Shown piece after piece: positions 58,630 through 64,000 of a stretch of 64,000 bases of DNA (positions are counted from its first letter, which is position 1; the number at the start of each line of letters is the position of its first letter). This stretch comes from Pohlia nutans (lineage: Eukaryota > Streptophyta > Bryopsida > Bryales > Mniaceae). Position numbers and translations under genes: made by a program. The stretch spans positions 19,063,811-19,127,810 of the forward strand of contig CM040085.1 of NCBI GenBank assembly GCA_022496805.1, given 5' to 3'. The notes beneath the pieces are model-generated. The model was not told where the DNA came from, made no database searches, and saw only the letters and a list, made by a program, of their open reading frames with translations.

Positions 58630-60093
58630 ATGACAGATTGCCCACATACGCAGTTAGAGAGCCCAGGCGAAGTGATCGCTTGTGCAAGCGGCCAATGTCT
58701 GAGGCAATGCAGGGAGGTGACGAGGACAACGTCCTGCACAGCAAGCGAAAGACCGCAGCAGCAAGGACTGCAATGTTCCCCGTCAGCACAACAGATGGCC
58801 GGCCAGTACAGACAGCACTTGGGATTGAGCAGTTCCGATTCATCAGTTGCAATTCAGTTGGGAATCAGCAGTTCAACTTGGATTCAGGAGTTTGGAACAA
58901 CCAGTACCCCGCTGGAGCACCAGGAATTGCCAACGCTGCAGATCCACGAATCACACAGTCATTGCGGAGTGCTGCCTCAGGTGCTGCCTCAAGTGCCTTA
59001 CGTGGTTCCAGGCCCTCTGGCAATCGCATCCTCCCTGCTTGGTTCCACGTCGCGAAACCCAGCAGCAAGCCCTGCAAGAGCGAGTGCACTACGACTAGCA
59101 CGATCAACCCCAGAATCACGTGCGGTGGCAGCCATGGCACGGCGGAAGTCCAGGCAGCGACTGAAGGAGAGGACGGCAGTGTTGACGGGCGGGAGCGTCG
59201 CTGCACCAAGTAATCACACACAAGGGGTAAGTCCACCACATCCTGCATATGAAATAGTAAGGATCCAACGCTGCCTATCCCGTGACAACGTACCAGACAC
59301 TGAAGTTGACGTAGAATCATGGAGTTCCGCTCAGCTAATAAGCACACGGATAGATCCAGACACCACTGAAAGCTTTGTAACCATAAGATACGTAGACGGC
59401 GTACAGGAAGAAGTTTTCCTTGGTCAGATTCATAGGCCCAGCGTACCTAGATCAGCGGAAATCTGTGAAGACGCACTTCCTGAAACTGGAACGCTTTCTG
59501 CCTTGGCCGCGCATGTCCGCCGGTCCTCCTCACACGCCCCCTCGTATGATGGACACCCGTCGTCCTTCGAGGAAGGAACCGATACATCCTCTCATTCCAT
59601 GAGCACGGGCTCCGACGGCCCTCTCCATGAATCCTCTGAGGCCACGATCAGTGACTACGGCAGAATCCATGAGCACAGAAACTTTGAACTCCACAGCAAG
59701 CAGGTAGTGCAGGGCGAGGACTCCGAGGCCACACTGTGTGACTCCGAGGCCACACTCTCTGACTCCGACGCCACAGATTATCAGTCCGACGCCACGCTGA
59801 GGAATTCCGACCCTGAGAGAGTTCAGAATGTTGCGATTGGGCGACTGTATTATGGGCGTGGTCGCATGCAATCCGGGCGCGGGACTTCAGGACGCGGCAG
59901 TGCAGGCCGTCAGCATCGGCGGACTGCTGCAGGACGCGGCACTGCAGGCCGTTTGCATCGGCGGAGTGATTCACGTGGGGCTGCCCGATCTACGCATGCT
60001 ACAGCGACGGGCACAGACATACCGGCGATGGCCCATGCGGACTGCAGTCACACCATCCCCAATGAACTCACGGTAAATCTCACTGCATCGTAA
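58630..60093 (+). CDS. Ser/Arg-rich open frame, putative 5' exon of piggyBac gene
   Basis: An open frame of 487 codons from ATG; no domain recognised. Visible features are a basic patch (MARRKSRQRLKERT), a segment FVTIRYVDGVQEEVFLGQI, repeats of SEATL/SDATD type forming an acidic stretch, and a Gly/Arg-rich tail (GRGRMQSGRGTSGRGSAGR). At 60072/60073 a GT donor after NELT could join in phase 0 to the AG acceptor before 61207, where RG-rich sequence continues (GPGHQRGRL). Acidic, disordered N-termini are usual in piggyBac transposases, so I infer it is the 5' exon. A second frame (58392-59213) is also open over the first part; which is coding upstream of about 59000 is uncertain. Confidence 0.5.
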   Translation: MTDCPHTQLESPGEVIACASGQCLRQCREVTRTTSCTASERPQQQGLQCSPSAQQMAGQYRQHLGLSSSDSSVAIQLGISSSTWIQEFGTTSTPLEHQELPTLQIHESHSHCGVLPQVLPQVPYVVPGPLAIASSLLGSTSRNPAASPARASALRLARSTPESRAVAAMARRKSRQRLKERTAVLTGGSVAAPSNHTQGVSPPHPAYEIVRIQRCLSRDNVPDTEVDVESWSSAQLISTRIDPDTTESFVTIRYVDGVQEEVFLGQIHRPSVPRSAEICEDALPETGTLSALAAHVRRSSSHAPSYDGHPSSFEEGTDTSSHSMSTGSDGPLHESSEATISDYGRIHEHRNFELHSKQVVQGEDSEATLCDSEATLSDSDATDYQSDATLRNSDPERVQNVAIGRLYYGRGRMQSGRGTSGRGSAGRQHRRTAAGRGTAGRLHRRSDSRGAARSTHATATGTDIPAMAHADCSHTIPNELTVNLTAS

Positions 60094-60299
60094 TTATTAT
60101 TTTCTTTATAAAATGTGAACGCAAAGAAGAAATTCATGTATATATTTAGGGGTTCTAATGTGCCATTCACTTCTATGTTCTATCTTGTATGAGCCTGGAC
60201 GAGTCTGCAAGGAAGTTGTATATTGATCAAGCTTATGCACAATGGATGATTTGATTTGGGGCTCCCTTCCATTGTCAAAATGAACATCAATCAATGGCA

Positions 60300-60543
60300 A
60301 CGCAATTTTTCCTAGCTATATTTTGTCACATTTCTCTAAAAATTATGGCAATTTTCTGTTGTTAAGGAAAAAAAGAGAAAATTTTGAATTTTTCAGCTAC
60401 ATTTTGTGAAGAGAACTACGACAATATGAAGAATATCTATCAAAATATTATTGGAAGCTTAAGATTTTGCGAAATCGTCTTTCCCACTTTTTATTTTGTC
60501 GCCATTTACGGTTCAAGAAAAAAAACACAAGTAAAACACTGAT
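60300..60543. repeat. copy of the HDS intron-1 MITE
   Basis: Collinear with 16347-16636, including CTATATTTTG, GAAGAGAACTAC, GGAAGCTTAAGATTTTGC and AAGAAAAAAAACACA. It lies in the presumed intron (60073-61206) of the piggyBac gene. The terminal repeats are less well kept than in the HDS copy. Confidence 0.65.
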
Positions 60544-61206
60544 CAGTGCTGTCCTTCACCAAGCATGGACCTTGTTGGAAGAAAGTAAAAGCAAAAAAAA
60601 AAATTTAAGAAAATAAGAAGTTAATTTCAAAATAAATAATGTGGTATAGTACATGGGCCATTTGGAAAAAAGCAAATACTGAGAATCACAAAAATTATAT
60701 TACAAAAAAACAAAAGCCCCACTTTTTAATTTATTTTCACAATTTTAAAATTTTTCATTTTATTTTAAAGTTTTACAATTTTTTTTTCCTCGTTGGAATA
60801 TGTACAAGCAAAATGGCATAGAAGCCCTACACTTCATTGTTCTATTCATTGTTCAGTCTACATTTATGGTACTGTTGTCAGTGACCTATAATTAGAGAGT
60901 AAAAGTACCATGATTAGAAGCGCATGTAAATAAACGTTAGATATATGTGAGGAAAAAAAATTGTAAAAATTTGACGTACGTTAAATCATTGAATGGGGAG
61001 TTCTCCATGGAAACCAGCTATAATCCAATATTTAACAAAAGCAACCGGTTTTATACAAGAACCCATCCAGTTATTACCCATGTTTCACCTACGTAACACC
61101 CGAGTATCACAAATTTTATCCGGATTGTAGCCTAAAACTATGAGTTTCAACTGATAATTTGGCAATGACATTCGGCTCATTTTACACTAACAGTTTGGTT
61201 TGGCAG
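60544..61206. other. remainder of presumed intron
   Basis: AT-rich, no open frame of note. It ends in TTTGGTTTGGCAG, a good acceptor directly before 61207. Confidence 0.4.
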
Positions 61207-63043
61207 GGCCCTGGCCATCAACGTGGACGCCTGCAAACACTCGGCCGTAGGGTCCTCGTCCATAGAGGTGGACGAAGCCGTGACGAACGTGTATGTCCAG
61301 TGAATGTGGCCACTTCTGCTGCACAGAAAAAAAAATCAATTCTGGACGCTGTAGAAGGAGTTCCCCCATCCAGCCGACGGTGTGCTGACAACTCTGTTCG
61401 AAAAAAGCAAAAAAACTCATCCTTTAGAGGATGAATATGCACCTTCTTCTTGGAGTAAGGATGGGCCGTCGTATGCTATGCCACCGCTACCATTCACCGG
61501 TAGGGAACCTGGTTGTACTCACCCATACGGTAGATTGCCTTCCTGTCTGGGGTTATTTTATAAATTTATATCCCAGAAAATGCTCAGAGACATTGTGCGG
61601 GAATCCAATCGTTATGCATCTGAAATAACTGATGTAGAATTCGGTACGATTCGCGGTGGGAGACATTGGGTGCCACTGGGTATTGAAGAATTCAAAGCCT
61701 ACTTGGCGGTATGTTTATATATGGGCTTAAAGAAATTGCGAGCCACCCGGTTGTATTGGTCACGCTAGGAAAAGCTTTTCCAATGTCCCATCATTTCACA
61801 GTTGATGACTCGGGATCGCTTTGAATTGATAACACGGTGTTTCCATGTCTCAAATCCACCTCATACTGTTTCTGACCGTCATAGCCCTTCCTACGACAAG
61901 TTGAACAAAGTTAGATGGTATTTAGAGGCCGTCCGTGGGAACTGCCAAAACATGTGGGCTTTGAACCAGCAAGTCACAGTCGATGAATCCATGATACGAT
62001 ATAAAGGGAAATATTGTCCAGTGCGACAATATATGCCCAAGAAACCAGTGCGATTTGGCATCAAGGCCTCGGCCTTGGCTGATTCGATTTCAAAATACAT
62101 ATGGAATTTTGAAATCTATTGTGGGAAAACTGGTAATCCCCATGAAGTATGCATCGACAATGATAGTGTTGATGAGGAGGTACTATTGGACGGACAGAAT
62201 AGTGGCAAAGGTTTAGGGTTGCAAGGTCGCAATGTTGTGAAGGAGCTCATGAAGGATTTGACTGGCCAAGGGCACATTGTAACGACGGACAATTTTTACA
62301 CATCGGTACCCTTATTTGTAGATCTGCTACATAATGGCATTATGGCGACTGGCACATTGCGTGCGGATCGGAAATACATTCCGAAATCCATGTTTGCAAA
62401 ATCGGTCACCAAGAATCAGAAGATGGGCTGGTTAGATTATCGTATGCATCGATCCCGCAAAATCTCTTGTGCAGTGTGGAAGGACAAAAAAAATGTTTTG
62501 CTACTTTCCACTCATGCGGAAGCGACATCGCCACCTGGCACAAAACAATATGTTCTACGATGCGTAGGGGGGATCAGGCAGAAAATTGAGACTGATCCGA
62601 TGTGTTTACAGTATACTCAGAACATGCGTGGTGTCGATACCGCATACCAACTGAGGGGCACATACTCTTGTGTCACCCGCAGCCACAAATGGTGGCATCG
62701 CATTTTTTGTTACCTATTGGATACGGTTGTCGTGAATTCGTGGATCATCCATAGTGATCTGAGCTTCCGTTTTGTGCGGGATCCTCTGTCTCATATTGCC
62801 TTTCAACTCAAACTTGCGCAGGAGCTGTCAGCTAAATGGGGAGGGAGAAAGCTATTTTATTCGAAATTTTCACTGCTTTTCCCTAGCGTTCATGGTTCCC
62901 AAGGCATGGGCAAACAGAGGAAGAAGTGTCGAACTTGTGGCGACCGCACTAATCAAATGTGCCCGGGTTGTCATGGGGCATTCATCTGCAACAATCCTTG
63001 TTATTGGTCATGTCACTGGCAGAACATATACTATTCTATATAG
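61207..63043 (+). pseudogene. piggyBac-family transposase, one stop and one frameshift
   Basis: After an RG-rich start, the reading passes between 61355 and 61434 from one frame to another, probably an indel in the A runs at 61402-61416. It then reads PLEDEYAPSSW and PFTGREPG to YWSR. A single TAG (61766-61768) interrupts, and the same frame goes on with KLFQCPIISQLMTRDRFE to the end. The DDE_Tnp_1_7 (piggyBac) core is clear: VDESMIRYKGK, RQYMPKKPVRFGIK, TTDNFYTSVPLF and MRGVDTAY. All three catalytic Asp are present, at 61982, 62288 and 62636. The C-terminus has the family Cys-rich zinc-binding end (CRTCG, CPGC, CNNPC). Length of the core is normal. The two lesions make it formally dead, though both are single events. 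Confidence 0.9.
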
Positions 63044-64000
63044 CAAGCGTCGCTTTTGTGGTTCATTTTGTATATTTCTAGTATTGTATATTCTATAGAA
63101 CAGATTTGCGTACTAACACTTTGTAGTGGTTCTAGTTGTATATGTGTAGTGTATTCTATTGTTCAGTACGACTTCACGTAATTCCCGGCATATGTGCGTG
63201 AAGTTGGTATTCTATAGTTCCTTCTCATGTAGAGCTGCAATTTCTGAACTTCAGGTATCGTGTGCTGGCAGTGGGATGGGTATCAGTACTTCTCTTATAT
63301 AGGTGTAATTTTCAGTTCCACGTGTTTTTTTATATAGATTTATACATATATATATATATTTCAATATGTTACAGATGAATAAGAAAAACCCAAAAAAATC
63401 TGAAACTGGAAGTAACCTTCCAAAATTTTACAAATCAGCCAGACCGACCTCAGCCTGTACGCCTGCTGCAACGCGCTGATCTGCACTGCAAGGCCATCCA
63501 ACGTGGCGGGCGTATGTGGACTTCCTATTCTTCATGCATATGTGGACTTCCTACTCTTCCTAATTGTGAGCTCAAAAACCACCATGGAGGTGGCCTTTGA
63601 TCACAAGGAGATCAAGGGAACAAGATCACATGAAGAGAAGAAGAAGAGAGAAGACAAGACAAGAAGAAGATAGGGAACAAGGAAGAGAAGAAGAAGAAAA
63701 CCTCCCGCCGGACTCCCTTTGAGCTCCTTCCGGTTTTTGGGTCGCCATTTCTTCATCCTAGCTCGGAATTGGGCGTGCCTTGGCTTTTTGGAAACCCAAC
63801 TTCATTGTGCATCTACCCTCAAAATCTCAACAGCATAGGATTCAAGACCTAGGACTGATTGCGAAAAAACTGGGGCTCTTTTTTCTACTGCCGGCGGGGG
63901 AAACCTTGCAACACCCCTAACTTTGGGAGGCAATATCTCCCTCCCTATAACTCGGAATTAGACGTGCCATATACCGATGGAAAGCTCTACTTACAAGCTA
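63044..64000. other. 3' flank and possible retroelement leader
   Basis: No right-hand TTAA terminus for the piggyBac element could be found. A short TA run lies near 63345-63360. From about 63560 a purine-rich GAAGAAGAAGAGA stretch and repeated 'ACTCGGAATT-G/A-G-CGTGCC' (about 63763 and 63953) suggest the leader of an LTR retrotransposon continuing past the window edge, with low confidence. Confidence 0.35.

Noticed and set aside
63560..64000. LTR retrotransposon leader at the window edge
   Set aside because: Suggestive composition only; no LTR border, primer site or coding sequence lies inside the window.

Overview
The window is nuclear DNA from a green land plant, AT-rich and crowded with transposons. 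The evidence is a plastid-type HDS (IspG) gene with many short GT-AG introns, a plant COMT-family methyltransferase, an RCI2/PMP3 gene, a Ty1/copia element, and PIF/Harbinger, CACTA, Stowaway and Tc1-like elements. A piggyBac transposase and the C-terminal module of the LINE point, weakly, to a non-seed plant (bryophyte, lycophyte or fern). The species cannot be fixed from the sequence alone.

Layout. 0-15 kb is intergenic and consists of nested short inverted-repeat elements, many flanked by TTAA, plus a long foldback element (8.9-10.2 kb), a Tc1/mariner transposase relic (10.8-11.1 kb) and an 820-bp AAAT microsatellite (14.4-15.2 kb). 15.9-22.9 kb is an intact 19-exon HDS gene on the plus strand. 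23-31.7 kb is a second transposon field with a 5'-truncated LINE inserted in an older TTAA element, a long-TIR Tc1-like foldback and CACTA and Stowaway MITEs. 32.06-32.45 kb is a two-exon RCI2/PMP3 gene with a recognisable promoter. 33.6-36.5 kb holds more TTAA elements. 36.5-42.25 kb on the minus strand is a five-exon COMT-like gene with a stop codon in its catalytic motif. 45.96-51.6 kb is a young, complete copia retrotransposon. 52.7-56.9 kb is a full-length but decayed PIF/Harbinger element, inserted in a second copy of the RCI2 downstream region. 57.6-63.0 kb looks like a piggyBac element, with a 5' TTAA terminus, an Arg/Ser-rich 5' exon, an intron and a transposase exon with one stop codon and one frameshift.

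How the parts relate. Three host genes are supported: HDS (plastid MEP isoprenoid pathway), RCI2 (small stress-responsive membrane protein) and the broken methyltransferase. The main theme is a set of TTAA-flanked, CCC-ended miniature elements together with a piggyBac transposase gene in one locus. The transposase could be the type of source that mobilised them. Two copies of one MITE family, one carrying a TTAA insertion and one empty, support TTAA target use directly.
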